NCBI GenBank assembly: GCA_963829965.1
Contig: CAWHLK010000044.1
Location: 167,286 to 231,285, forward strand
DNA length: 64,000 nt
Source of the DNA: DASXZH01 sp963829965
GTDB taxonomy: Bacteria; Armatimonadota; Fimbriimonadia; Fimbriimonadales; Fimbriimonadaceae
Reading direction: 5' to 3'
Position numbers and translations under genes: made by a program
The notes under the pieces: generated by a model
Database searches by the model: none
What the model saw: only the letters and a program-made list of their open reading frames with translations
What the model was told of the DNA's origin: nothing
Shown: positions 1-7,506 of the stretch, one piece after another
Layout of the letters: each line of letters opens with the position of its first letter
Numbering within the stretch: the stretch's first letter is position 1

Positions 1-173
1 TCTTGGAGGAAATGGGGACACCGGACGGCCCTTACCTACGCGGGTTGATCGCGGTCCGACACAATGACATTTCCGGCGCAGAGAAGTTTATCGACCGGGC
101 TCTGGAGCTTGGACCGGGCCATACGAGGGCAATCGAGCTGAAGGAGAAGCTCTCGAGGTTTAGGCTGGCTTAG
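1..173 (+). CDS. C-terminal end of a TPR-like protein (partial)
   Basis: The window opens inside this gene. The third frame is open from the first base to a TAG at 171-173 and gives 56 residues. The last part (AEKFIDRALELGPGHTRAIE) has the spacing of small and large residues of a tetratricopeptide helix pair (A at the turn, AL.L.P at the end). TPR proteins act as protein-binding scaffolds; nothing more specific can be said. The stop lies 2 nt before the GTG of the next gene, so the two are probably co-transcribed. Confidence 0.6.
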   Translation, partial: LEEMGTPDGPYLRGLIAVRHNDISGAEKFIDRALELGPGHTRAIELKEKLSRFRLA

Positions 174-175
174 GA

Positions 176-916
176 GTGACGTTTCGGCATTCTGGGAAAC
201 TGGGGGACATAGTTTACGGCCTTGCCGCCGTAAGCTCATTTCCCTGCTCCGACCTTTACGTCAATGCAGACGGGCAGCACACGAATGGGGAAATTGCGAC
301 TTCTATTCTTGCGCTGCTTCAGGCTCAGCCCTATATTGGAGCTTGCGGCCTTTGGGCGGGGCAACCTTTCGATCATGACCTCGATCGTTTTCGGCTGCAA
401 GGGGTCATGTACTCCCATTTGGCTGATTGCCACTTTCGAGCGCTTGGCCTCCCGCCGCTTCCCCGCGAGCGCCCTTGGATCCATGTGGAGGTTGCGGCCA
501 AGCTGGAGGGCCACGATGTTGCCTTCACTCGCTCAGTGGCTCACAGGGGCGCGGCTGGTTTTTGGCACGAGCTATACAAAGTTTTCGGCCACAGGGCTTT
601 CTTCCTCGGTTCTCAGAACGAGCACCGGGCTTTTGTCCAGGAGGTCGGGCCAGTCCCATATGTTCAAACGCCGAACCTGCTGCGCGCCGCTGAGCTTATT
701 GCAGGCTCGACTCTGCTTGTTGGAAACCAGACCTGCCTATTGGCGATTGCGGAGGGCCTTAAGCATCCGCTGATCCAGGAAGTTCATGACTTCACGCCCA
801 ATTGCGTGGTGTACCGAACCGGCTGCTATCCGGTTTGGCATCGGAATCAGATTCCGGGCGTCCTTGATGATATAGCCGTTCGCCGATTTGCTAAGCGAGT
901 TTATTGGAATCGATAG
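176..916 (+). CDS. Glycosyltransferase-9-like / surface polysaccharide-type hypothetical protein
   Basis: A 246-residue protein starting at GTG 176, immediately after the preceding stop. The N-terminus (FRHSGKLGDIVYGLAAV) resembles the first beta-strand and glycine loop of GT9 heptosyltransferase-like proteins, where a short N-terminal sequence is followed by G-D-I-V/L and a small-residue helix. A second typical element lies near residues 185-205 (AGSTLLVGNQTCLLAIAEGL), matching the 'N.S....A' nucleotide-sugar-site region of that fold. The protein is shorter than usual GT9 enzymes (about 330 residues), so activity is uncertain. It may act on a glycan made by the TPR-protein neighbour's system. 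No signal peptide or membrane segment is visible. Confidence 0.5.
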   Translation: MTFRHSGKLGDIVYGLAAVSSFPCSDLYVNADGQHTNGEIATSILALLQAQPYIGACGLWAGQPFDHDLDRFRLQGVMYSHLADCHFRALGLPPLPRERPWIHVEVAAKLEGHDVAFTRSVAHRGAAGFWHELYKVFGHRAFFLGSQNEHRAFVQEVGPVPYVQTPNLLRAAELIAGSTLLVGNQTCLLAIAEGLKHPLIQEVHDFTPNCVVYRTGCYPVWHRNQIPGVLDDIAVRRFAKRVYWNR

Positions 917-1160
917 ATGCTGTACGATTCCCAGTCAGGATGAAGTCGCCTAGGCGCCAGCTCCCTGGATGGTCGCTTACGGCGAAACGCCGGCCGTTCA
1001 GATTTGCATCATGCAGGGCCGTTGCGATAGGTATTTTCACCATTCCGTTGGCCTTCCGTAGTCGCGATCACGACAGCCGAGTGCGTCTTGCACGGGCCGC
1101 GCCCGTTTGTTTGGAAAGAATTTGTCTGGGAATCGTGTGATAGTTCGTTACCGCCAACTC
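905..1160 (-). pseudogene. RHS-repeat relic C
   Basis: On the minus strand from 1160 the translation reads ELAVTNYHTIPRQILSKQTG, nearly the same as ELAVTNYHTIGGQILSEQTG in the RHS relic at about 3.8 kb. After a small deletion and a frame change it continues as AVVIATTEGQRNGENTYRNG, matching SVIATTDANRNVQNTYRYAP in the RHS fragment at about 3.1 kb. Stops and frame changes break it, so it is a dead copy of the RHS core just before the toxin-tip junction. It lies directly behind the 3' end of the duplicated-domain protein, as expected for a displaced tip cassette. Confidence 0.6.
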
Positions 1161-2199
1161 ATTGCCTCCTGAGGTCGTAATACCCTTCTACGACGAGCCT
1201 CCTCGCCAGTGCTTCGTCACCCTTGTTAATGTAGGACTCATATGGTGGCTGCAGCCCGGGCGCCTCCACCTTCGGAAACCTCGCGGGGTTCTCGGCTAGA
1301 GACGGCCATTCGGGCTCTCGATACCAGATTGTGGTCATGCTCGGCGGGTTCAGGCGCGGCGGTTCACCCTTCGCGATCGCTATGAAGTCGAACTTGGTGA
1401 AATCGAACTCCTCCACGGTGAAGTCGTAATGGCCTGTATCTAACCAGGGCATTAGATCCGAGCCCTCTTCGACTAATTTAAGCAATGCGGCCCGCTGTTC
1501 TGAAACTGGGTATCCCGAGAACTCGATCAATGCTTCATTGAGGGCGCCTATCTGGGCCAAACTGGTGCGCGCATCGTAAGCTTCCCGGCGAAAACCGGCC
1601 GGGGACGGCATCGCGTAGAGGCTGTCAATTGCGGACCGCTTGACTCGGCGGGCAGGCAGGTCGTAATACCCTAGGGAAACAAGCTTTGCCGCCTTCGCCC
1701 ACTCCCACGGACCCGGATTGTGGAGCGGCTCGTACGGGAGCCAATGAGCGTGGGAACGGGGGTGGAACCTGCTGGTGACGTCGATCGTTGGCCAGACCGT
1801 CGATGGCTGCCACGTGAGTTGAATGGCCCTGCGATCAATGCCCGGCGGAACCCCCTTGGCGATGCATATGAGGTCCAATTTGTAGCAATCGAGTTCGGCG
1901 AACCTTCTCTCGTGCGGAGCTGCGTCCTCAGCCAGCAGAATGGGCAACTTACTCTGGCTCTCCAAAATTAGCTGGTGCATCGCCTTCCGCTGGTCCGCTA
2001 TTGGAATGTGCGAGAAAGCGGTGAGTGCACCGTTGACCTTTGCGAGCTCGGCTCTTGTGTGTGAGTAGGTGAGGCCCTGTTCTCTTGCTGCTCCAGCCTC
2101 GTAAATGAATTCCAGGGGCGTGGGCAAGTCGTGGAGAATTGTTAATGCCTTAGTCGGTTCTGGCAGCAGGAGCAGTGCAATTGACGCGAACAGGACCAT
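1159..2199 (-). CDS. Secreted protein with internal duplication, possible RHS-linked immunity or partner protein
   Basis: A 346-residue protein. I place the start at ATG 2199, four bases after the RHS stop, because the first residues (MVLFASIALLLLPEPTKA) form a signal peptide or N-terminal membrane segment; upstream codons only overlap the RHS gene. Two copies of one unit of about 135 residues follow each other. Both contain an 'ALTAF/ALIEFSxxP..xQR' helix, an 'F..IAKG.PP' core and a closing 'PYE........A..LV..GYYDL'. The family is unknown to me. Its tight coupling behind an RHS tip fits an immunity or tip-partner protein, but this is inferred from position only. The closing motif recurs fused to an RHS relic at 3.5-3.7 kb. 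Confidence 0.55.
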   Translation of the reverse strand: MVLFASIALLLLPEPTKALTILHDLPTPLEFIYEAGAAREQGLTYSHTRAELAKVNGALTAFSHIPIADQRKAMHQLILESQSKLPILLAEDAAPHERRFAELDCYKLDLICIAKGVPPGIDRRAIQLTWQPSTVWPTIDVTSRFHPRSHAHWLPYEPLHNPGPWEWAKAAKLVSLGYYDLPARRVKRSAIDSLYAMPSPAGFRREAYDARTSLAQIGALNEALIEFSGYPVSEQRAALLKLVEEGSDLMPWLDTGHYDFTVEEFDFTKFDFIAIAKGEPPRLNPPSMTTIWYREPEWPSLAENPARFPKVEAPGLQPPYESYINKGDEALARRLVVEGYYDLRRQ

Positions 2200-2203
2200 G
2201 GGC

Positions 2204-3489
2204 TTACGAGGAAACGTCGAGCGTTCCGGTGGTCCCGGTGCACGACTGGTCCTGCTGACCGGACGCCGGAGGAACGCAACACTGGTATTTGTAGGTAGCA
2301 GTGGCCTGTGCCTGCCCGCCGCTCCCGTCCCATGTGCCGCAATTGGACGGAAGCACATCGCTACAGTTGACGCAAATCCAAGAACTGGCTTTGGAAGGCG
2401 GGGTCGTGGTTAGGTAGAGGGTGCCCGCCATCTTGTATGCGTTGGTTGGCCCTTGGCTGCAAGGCGGGAAGCCGTGGTAGAACCAATGGTCGTCCCAATC
2501 GGTGTTCTTGTGGTCGCTCCAGTACTGGATTTCTTTGAGGTTCAGGATCGCCCCGTTGCATTCTGTAAGGGATGGCCAGAGCGCCTTCCCCTTTACGACG
2601 ATCCATCCCTCGTAATACGCTCCGCAAACTGTTGGCGCCGACGGCCCGACTTTCTGAGGCTTATCGTAGGAACATCCGTTAAGGTTCGCCGGAGTCTTCT
2701 GTGGGTCGCAGCATGTTATATCCGTCGTGATTGTGACCTGCTGGATGAGATACCCCGTGAACGTGTCCGGCGAAAAGTTGAAAGTCCAATACAGATCGAA
2801 GCCACCGCAGCACCCGCCTGGATAGCTAGGGCCAATTTGCTTTCTCGTGACCGTTGGCTGGAATCCAGTCGGGTCAGACATGAGGACGGCTCTGCCCTGC
2901 GCATAGCTATAGGCACCGAAAAGCCGCCATAGGTGGTCTGTCGTGGACCACGAACCCTCCTCGAAACCATAATGCCTCCCCCTCACATAGAAGCCGATGT
3001 GTGACCTTCCTGTCACGCGATACCCGCTTGTCCCGTTCCAGAGAAACATAGGCGCGGGCGAACTGCCCGTGCTCGCGATCTGCGTCCCGTAGGGCGCGTA
3101 GCGGTAAGTGTTCTGAACGTTCCGGTTCGCATCGGTTGTAGCGATCACGGAGCCAAGCGCATCTTGAACGTATTCGGTCCGGTTGCCGCTCGCGTCAACT
3201 TGATAGAGAATCTGGCCGTTGATCGTGTGAAATGTCGTCATGGAATCTGCTTTAGGTAGTCGCTCCCGTCCCAGACAAGAGTGGTCATGACTCCCTCCAC
3301 CAGTTCGGTGCGCTTCAGGTTGTCTCCCGAATAAGCATACGTCGCAACAGAAGCAAGGTTTTGGCGATTTGTTAATCGGTTCTCGAAATCGTAAGTCATT
3401 GTCGTGATCGCAGCCGGGTCCTGAACGAGCGTCATGTTCCCGTTCGCGGTGTAGCAGTTGGATGAGTACCAGTGGTAATCAGTTTCGAG
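2204..3489 (-). CDS. RHS-repeat protein fragment with Cys-rich C-terminal tip (one frameshift)
   Basis: The upstream part (3489-3238) carries YD-repeat motifs (ANGNMTLVQD, YDFENRLT, YSGDNLKR.ELV, WDGSDYL). The downstream part (from about 3250) carries the end of the RHS core (INGQILYQVDASGNRTEYVQ, SVIATTDANRN, RYAPYGTQ, then a weakened 'R.Y....G.......PTGF'). The two frames join if the short A run (T run 3251-3253 on the plus strand) had one more base, giving DGSDYLKADSMTTFHT. The last 190 or so residues are variable and Cys-rich (CCGG, CCDP, CVNCSD, CCVPP), the position normally held by a polymorphic toxin tip; no toxin fold is recognised. The usual long N-terminal RHS shell is missing, so this is an orphan tip or the remainder of a larger gene. 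Confidence 0.6.
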
Positions 3490-3523
3490 TTATCGGGAGA
3501 CGCCGCCTCATTCTAGCCACTTG

Positions 3524-4165
3524 TCACCAGACGGTGCCCGGCTCGGGGACCAAAGCTGCCCAGCGCAGGGAACAATTGTCATGTTCCCGGGTCGCCTCGG
3601 GCTCAAGGCGCAAAGAATTGAGCGGATACAAATCGTAATAGCCGGAATTGACCCACCTACTCGCGATAGCAAGGAGGCGCGGGTCCATGCGAATCGAATC
3701 AGTCCCAATAAAGCCCCGTGACATGCCGTCGTGCACGTATTCGGTTCGGACTCCGCCGGTCTGTTCGGAGAGGATCTGTCCGCCAATCGTGTGATAATTC
3801 GTTACCGCCAACTCCCTCCCTCCCCTGCAGATAGTCCGAGCCATCCCAAACGAGCGTGGTTAAGGCACCATCGACGAGTTCCGTGCGCTTCAAGTTGTCT
3901 CCCGAATAAGCATACGTCGCAACGGAAGCCAGGTTTTGGCGATTTGTTAATCGGTTCTCGAAATCGTACGCCGTTGTCGTGATCGAAGCCGGGTCTTGGA
4001 GGAGCGTCATGTTTCCGTTCGCGCTGTGGTGTACGTGGAGAGACCCGCCGAGGAAATCGCGGTGGTTATCCGTCCGGCGATGTCGTGCCCAAAGGTCGTC
4101 ATGCTGCCGGACTCGCTGCTCGTTAACACGTCGTCCCGCCCGAGAGGCTCGCGATCATCGCTGAG
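3524..4165 (-). pseudogene. RHS-repeat relic B fused to the 3' end of an immunity-like gene
   Basis: Frames on the minus strand read REPLGRDDVLTSSESGSMTT, then HSANGNMTLLQDPASITTT, YDFENRLTNRQNLAS, WDGSDYLQG and finally ELAVTNYHTIGGQILSEQTG plus RTEYVHDGMS. These match the RHS gene at 2.2-3.5 kb. One-base shifts occur at about 4022 and about 3827. After FIGTDSIRMDPR the sequence leaves the RHS core and reads LLAIASRWVNSGYYDLYPL, which matches the last residues of both repeats of the protein at 1159-2199 (LARRLVVEGYYDL). The toxin tip and most of the partner gene therefore appear to have been deleted, joining RHS core to partner 3' end. Confidence 0.6.
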
Positions 4166-4372
4166 GCAGAGGCGGAAATGGACGCTGGATTAGGCATTCC
4201 TTTTGAGCAGTGGCGAAAGGACTTGGATGCGAAGCGCGCCGCCTTTCTCGAGAGTCGAAGTTGGGAGCAAAACGGCAGGGTAAATCACGGCTTAGCACCC
4301 AATGTTCACCGTAACCAAGCGCCCCACCTCAGAAAGAGAGGCGGAAGCCTCGGAGGAAGATCCCTAAGCTAA
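4127..4372 (+). pseudogene. Remnant of a small antitoxin-like protein
   Basis: The open stretch after the TAA at 4124-4126 begins without a convincing start and reads VPPERLAIIAEAEAEMDAGL followed by GIPFEQWRKDLDAKRAAFLE. An acidic helix and then 'aG.GIP.E.w...L' is common at the C-terminus of ribbon-helix-helix (ParD/CopG-type) antitoxins. The DNA-binding half is absent; the sequence before it belongs to RHS relic B on the other strand. I read it as the truncated tail of an antitoxin gene. Confidence is low because the match is only to a general pattern. Confidence 0.3.
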
Positions 4373-4397
4373 GGGCCGTGCTCGTGGGGCGTCAATC

Positions 4398-4655
4398 TCA
4401 ACCAATTTGCCGTTGCTCGGCGGGCGGTGGGCCGCCCCAGATCACCATATCCGGATCAAGGTCCAACCCGTTAGGCCAAACGAGGGTTCCGTATTCAACC
4501 TTCACGGCCTCAAACAACGATCGATCATCCTTTACTGGCGAATACAGAGGCTCGATAAGGAGGTCGGACAGGTCGCGTTCAACCCCCGTCCCGTCGGTCA
4601 GCTTCAGCTTGACCTTCAGACCGGCCAATGGTTCAACGGATTCGATACGCAGCAT
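4398..4655 (-). CDS. DUF2442 domain protein
   Basis: An 85-residue protein, MLRIESVEPLAGLKVKLKLT onward. The pattern (short strands, 'DG...ERDLSDLL..PLYSPVKD...F..VKVEYGTLVWPNGLDL.PD') matches DUF2442, a small family normally encoded just after a DUF4160 gene. The function is unknown; the pair is often listed among small toxin-antitoxin-like or phage-linked modules. Here the usual upstream partner survives only as a 23-residue stub that overlaps this start codon (see the next entry). Length is normal for the family and the frame is intact. Confidence 0.7.
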   Translation of the reverse strand: MLRIESVEPLAGLKVKLKLTDGTGVERDLSDLLIEPLYSPVKDDRSLFEAVKVEYGTLVWPNGLDLDPDMVIWGGPPPAEQRQIG

Positions 4656-4704
4656 AGGTTTCTATCCTGATCAATATTCCGAAGAACCGGCTCACCTCAG
4701 GCAT
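4633..4704 (-). pseudogene. Truncated DUF4160 gene (N-terminal stub)
   Basis: ATG 4704 begins MPEVSRFFGILIRI, which is the characteristic start of DUF4160 proteins ('MPEISRF.GI.I.M'). After 14 residues the match ends and the frame runs into the DUF2442 start region, stopping at 4633-4635. The remaining family residues (the 'H.PPHFH' part and beyond) are gone. A deletion of roughly 200 bases has therefore joined the start of DUF4160 to the start of DUF2442. Too short for gene finders; the call rests on the start motif plus the expected neighbour. Confidence 0.55.
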
Positions 4705-5039
4705 CTGGAAAGGCTACCGCAAGTAAGATAGCCGCGATGTCGCGACCGTGCCGCTCATCCGGGCCACGCGACACCGCTGACTTCGCAACTGTGAGGGTTT
4801 CAGATTGCCTCTGTGGTGTAGATTCTAACTCGGCGCCCATGCTCGTCGTAACCCAACGCCCTATTTTGGAAAGAGAGGCAAAGCTGGCCACGGCGGAGTC
4901 CTTCGCCGTGTTCCCCGAGAGGTTTAGCGATCTGCTGAGGCAGGCAGAGGAGTTCGTCGAGCAACTCTGACCCGGGGCCGTCTTGCATCTTCTGAGTTCT
5001 GCGTTTTTTTAACGCGAGCCTTCAGCCCGCCGGATTGGT

Positions 5040-5260
5040 TTTATCGACTCGTTTCCAGGGCTTCTACCAGGGCTCCGTGATTCCGCCTTGCGGCGGAACA
5101 CTCCACCCTTCGCTATGTTAACTCGGCCCTTTGGGCCTACATCGTGTGTTGCGGCTTTTACCAGGGCTCCGTGATTCCGCCTTGCGGCGGAACACTCCTC
5201 CCTTCGCTATGTTAACTCGGCCCTTTGGGCCTTCATCGTGTGTTGCGGCTTTTTACCAGG
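5040..5260. repeat. Two tandem copies of a ~92-bp palindrome-bearing repeat
   Basis: Two nearly identical units start at the phrase 'ttaccagggctccgtgattc' (about 5065 and 5157). Each holds the hairpins 'ccgccttgcggcgg' and 'ggccctttgggcc' and ends in 'catcgtgtgttgcggct'. A truncated third begins at about 5252. The unit shares 'ccagggct', 'cccttcgct' and 'taactcggccc' with the larger array that follows, so the two belong to one repeat superfamily. No coding capacity. Confidence 0.75.
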
Positions 5261-5295
5261 GCTCCGCTCTCTGACTTCGTCAGATGCGCTCCGCC

Positions 5296-6593
5296 CTCCT
5301 CTGAAAATACGTGACTTGTTGCGCCCCTTCAGGGCTTGGAATTTGGGTGTCGCCCGTTTCCAGGGCTGAAGCCCTTCGCTTTAACGTTAGGGCCCTTCGG
5401 GCCCGGGAGAGGCTTTTCCATGCTCGGCTGTGACGCACCTTCACCTTATCCTCGCTTACCTAACTCGGCCCTTCAGGCTACAGGGCTCGTAATTTGGGTG
5501 TCGCCCGTTTCCAGGGCTGAAGCCCTTCGCTTTAACGTTAGGACCCTTCGGGCCCGGGAGCGGCTTCATTTTCATGCTCGGCTTTGACGCACCTTCACCT
5601 TATCCTTCGCTTACCTAACTCGGCCCTTCTGGCCGGCGGAAACGCGGATAATGCGACCCCTTTTTCGTCGGATGCGCTCCACCCTCCTATGAAAATACGT
5701 GACTTGTGGCGCCCCTACAGGGCTTGGAATTTGGGTGTCGCCCGTTTCCAGGGCTGAAGCCCTTCGCTTTAACGTTAGGACCCTTCGGGCCCGGGAGGGG
5801 CTTCATTTTCATGCTCGGCTGTGACGCACCTTTAACTTATCCTTGCTTACGTAACTCGGCCCTTCAGGCTACAGGGTTCGTAATTTGGGTGTCGCCCGTT
5901 TCCAGGGCTGAAGCCCTTCGCTTTAACGTTAGGGCCCTTCGGGCCCGGGAGAGGCTTTTCCATGCTCGGCTGTGACGCACCTTCACCTTATCCTCGCTTA
6001 CCTAACTCGGCCTTTCAGGCTACAGGGCTTGTAATTTGGGTGTCGCCCGTTTCCAGGGCTGAAGCCCTTCGCTTTAACGTTAGGACCCTTCGGGCCCGGG
6101 AGAGGCTTCATTTTCATGCTCGGCTGTGACGCACCTGCCTTATCCTCGCTTACCTGACTCGGCCTTTCAGGCTACAGGGCTACGAATTTGGGTGTTGCCC
6201 GTTTCCAGGGCTGAAGCCCTTCGCTTTAACGTTAGGGCCCTTCGGGCCCGGGAGAGGCTTTTCCATGCTCGGCTGTGACGCACCTTCACCTTATCCTCGC
6301 TTACCTAACTCGGCCTTTCTGGCCGGCGGATTTGGTTTGCAAACCCGTTCGCCAGGGTTCCGACCCGCCCTCCTATGAAAATACGTGACTTGTTGCGCCC
6401 CTTCAGGGCTTGGAATTTGGGTGTCGCCCGTTTCCAGGGCTGAAGCCCTTCGCTTTAACGTTAGGACCCTTCGGGCCCGGGAGAGGCTTCATTTTCATGC
6501 TCGGCTGTGACGCACCTTCACCTTATCCTTCGCTTACCTAACTCGGCCCTTCAGGCTACAGGGCTCGTAATTTGGGTGTCGCCCGTTTCCTCT
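5296..6593. repeat. Nested array of ~151-bp double-hairpin repeats (eight units)
   Basis: The core phrase 'tttgggtgtcgcccgtttcc' recurs near 5343, 5494, 5730, 5886, 6036, 6186 (one mismatch), 6417 and 6570. Each full unit carries 'ccagggctgaagcccttcgc', 'taacgttag', 'gacccttcgggcccgggag' (GGCCC-TTC-GGGCC hairpin) and 'catgctcggctgtgacgcac', and ends in 'taactcggcc'. Three blocks start with a separate leader ('ctgaaaatacgtgacttgt' type, at about 5300, 5690 and 6375) and hold 2, 4 and 2 units. Blocks one and two end in 'ctggccggcgga'. The last unit is cut off at about 6592. Short open frames here are repeat shadows, not genes. Confidence 0.85.
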
Positions 6594-6601
6594 AGGGAAA
6601 T

Positions 6602-6646
6602 GCTCGGCACGTTCTCCGCCCCGGAGGACGCGGCACAGAGCCGAGC
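6602..6646. other. Nested stem-loop at the broken end of the repeat array
   Basis: GCTCGGC at 6602-6608 pairs with GCCGAGC at 6640-6646, and CTCCG at 6614-6618 pairs with CGGAG at 6622-6626 inside it. A run of six A follows shortly after. It lies between the truncated last repeat unit and the regulatory box of the next gene. It could be an end structure of the repeat element, a transcription terminator on either strand or part of an RNA; the sequence does not decide. Confidence 0.35.
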
Positions 6647-6655
6647 GTTAAAAAA

Positions 6656-6677
6656 TTCATAACTTCTTCATAAATGA
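6656..6677 (+). promoter_or_regulatory. Putative response-regulator box 1 (11-bp direct repeat)
   Basis: TTCATAACTTC is followed directly by TTCATAAATGA, two half-sites exactly 11 bp (one helical turn) apart, the layout used by OmpR/PhoB-family regulators. The same arrangement lies before the response-regulator gene (7342-7363) and after the kinase gene (9629-9650). A single further TTCATAA is at 6728-6734. It stands upstream of the gene at 6833 and is probably bound by the regulator at 7507-8199. Confidence 0.55.
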
Positions 6678-6832
6678 ATCGGGAGGATCTACGTTACTTC
6701 GATTCTTTGAATCTGACGCGACCAACCTTCATAAGTCCCCGACCTGACCTGCGAGGACAATTCCGGTTTCGCGTTTTCCGATGATTCATAGTGTCCGACT
6801 CGGCAGGGCAGAAAAGAAAGGAGAAAAAACGG

Positions 6833-7288
6833 ATGTCAGTAAGTTCAATCTACGGGTCGGCTCAGACCTACCAGGTCGGGTCGCAAAACACAAACGGATC
6901 AAACAATCCCATGCAGATGATGAAGCAGCTTCAATCGGACCTCAGTTCCGGCAATCTGAAGGCTGCCCAGACGGATTACTCCGCAATTCAAAAGCAGATG
7001 CAGCAGATGCAACAGAGCAATGGCTTGTCCACCTCGTCGAGCAATGCACCGGCGGGCGCGAGTCAGTTCCAGTCCAACTTCGCTGCATTGGGCAACGCCT
7101 TGAATTCGGGCAATCTGAGCAGTGCGCAGTCGGCGATGCAGACACTGCAGCAGTCGATGCCGACGATGAAAGGCCATCACCACCAAACCAGTCAAAGCCA
7201 ATCGAATGCCAGCACGGACAGCATAGACAGCGCGGAATCGAGCGCGGTCGACTCTCTTGCCGGAGCCACGCTGAACATTAGAGCGTAA
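6833..7288 (+). CDS. Small Gln/Ser/Asn-rich protein with two helical repeats
   Basis: A 151-residue protein starting at ATG 6833 with a good ribosome site (AAGGAG, about 6818-6823); the GTG at 6791 is less likely. Two related helical units are visible: 'QLQSDLSSGNLKAAQTDYSA' (about residues 31-50) and 'ALGNALNSGNLSSAQSAMQT' (about 87-106). Both have the form 'aL.SGNL..AQ......'. The rest is low-complexity Q, S, N and a His cluster near residue 120. Similar proteins of unknown role occur in soil bacteria. There is no signal peptide. It shares a regulatory box with the two-component genes downstream, so it is likely a target of that system. A terminator follows at 7317. Confidence 0.75.
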   Translation: MSVSSIYGSAQTYQVGSQNTNGSNNPMQMMKQLQSDLSSGNLKAAQTDYSAIQKQMQQMQQSNGLSTSSSNAPAGASQFQSNFAALGNALNSGNLSSAQSAMQTLQQSMPTMKGHHHQTSQSQSNASTDSIDSAESSAVDSLAGATLNIRA

Positions 7289-7316
7289 TTAGCAAACGCC
7301 CTACCTCACCCATTAA

Positions 7317-7343
7317 GGGCCGGCCCCGCCGCCGGCCCCTTTT
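7317..7343 (+). terminator. Rho-independent terminator
   Basis: GGGCCGGC (7317-7324) pairs with GCCGGCCC (7331-7338) around a 6-nt loop and is followed by CTTTT. It ends the transcript of the small Q/S/N-rich gene just before the promoter region of the two-component operon. Confidence 0.8.
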
Positions 7344-7363
7344 CACAACTTCTTCATTAGCTT
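7342..7363 (+). promoter_or_regulatory. Putative response-regulator box 2 (11-bp direct repeat)
   Basis: TTCACAACTTC followed by TTCATTAGCTT repeats the layout of box 1, with 11-bp spacing and the shared phrase 'acttcttcat'. It lies about 145 bp before the response-regulator start, which suggests autoregulation. Confidence 0.55.
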
Positions 7364-7506
7364 GTTACACACTAGCGAAGACATGGCGGCCGCAGACGAT
7401 CCCCTCCACGCGTGAGTCTTCTGCTATCCGGCTCGTGTATTTCAGCTCCCAAGCGAGGTCCTCTGGGCCGGCTGCCCATGTGAATTACCAAGCGGGCAAA
7501 CGCAGA

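Noticed and set aside
904..1140. 78-codon plus-strand frame
   Set aside because: It lies opposite an RHS relic that explains the sequence better; composition is Arg-rich, as in shadow frames.
4737..4970. 77-codon plus-strand frame ending 'FSDLLRQAEEFVEQL'
   Set aside because: The end looks protein-like, but there is no ribosome site, no family, and the first half overlaps the DUF4160 upstream region. It may be a relic; not supported as a gene.
5336..6593. Open frames in the repeat array with a recurring 'GLKPFALTLGPFGPGRG' peptide
   Set aside because: They only translate the palindromic repeat and recur in every unit and in the solo copy at 9.8 kb. No start signal or family.
5040..6593. CRISPR array
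   Set aside because: Units are about 151 bp with near-identical content throughout; there are no unique spacers and no cas genes in the window.
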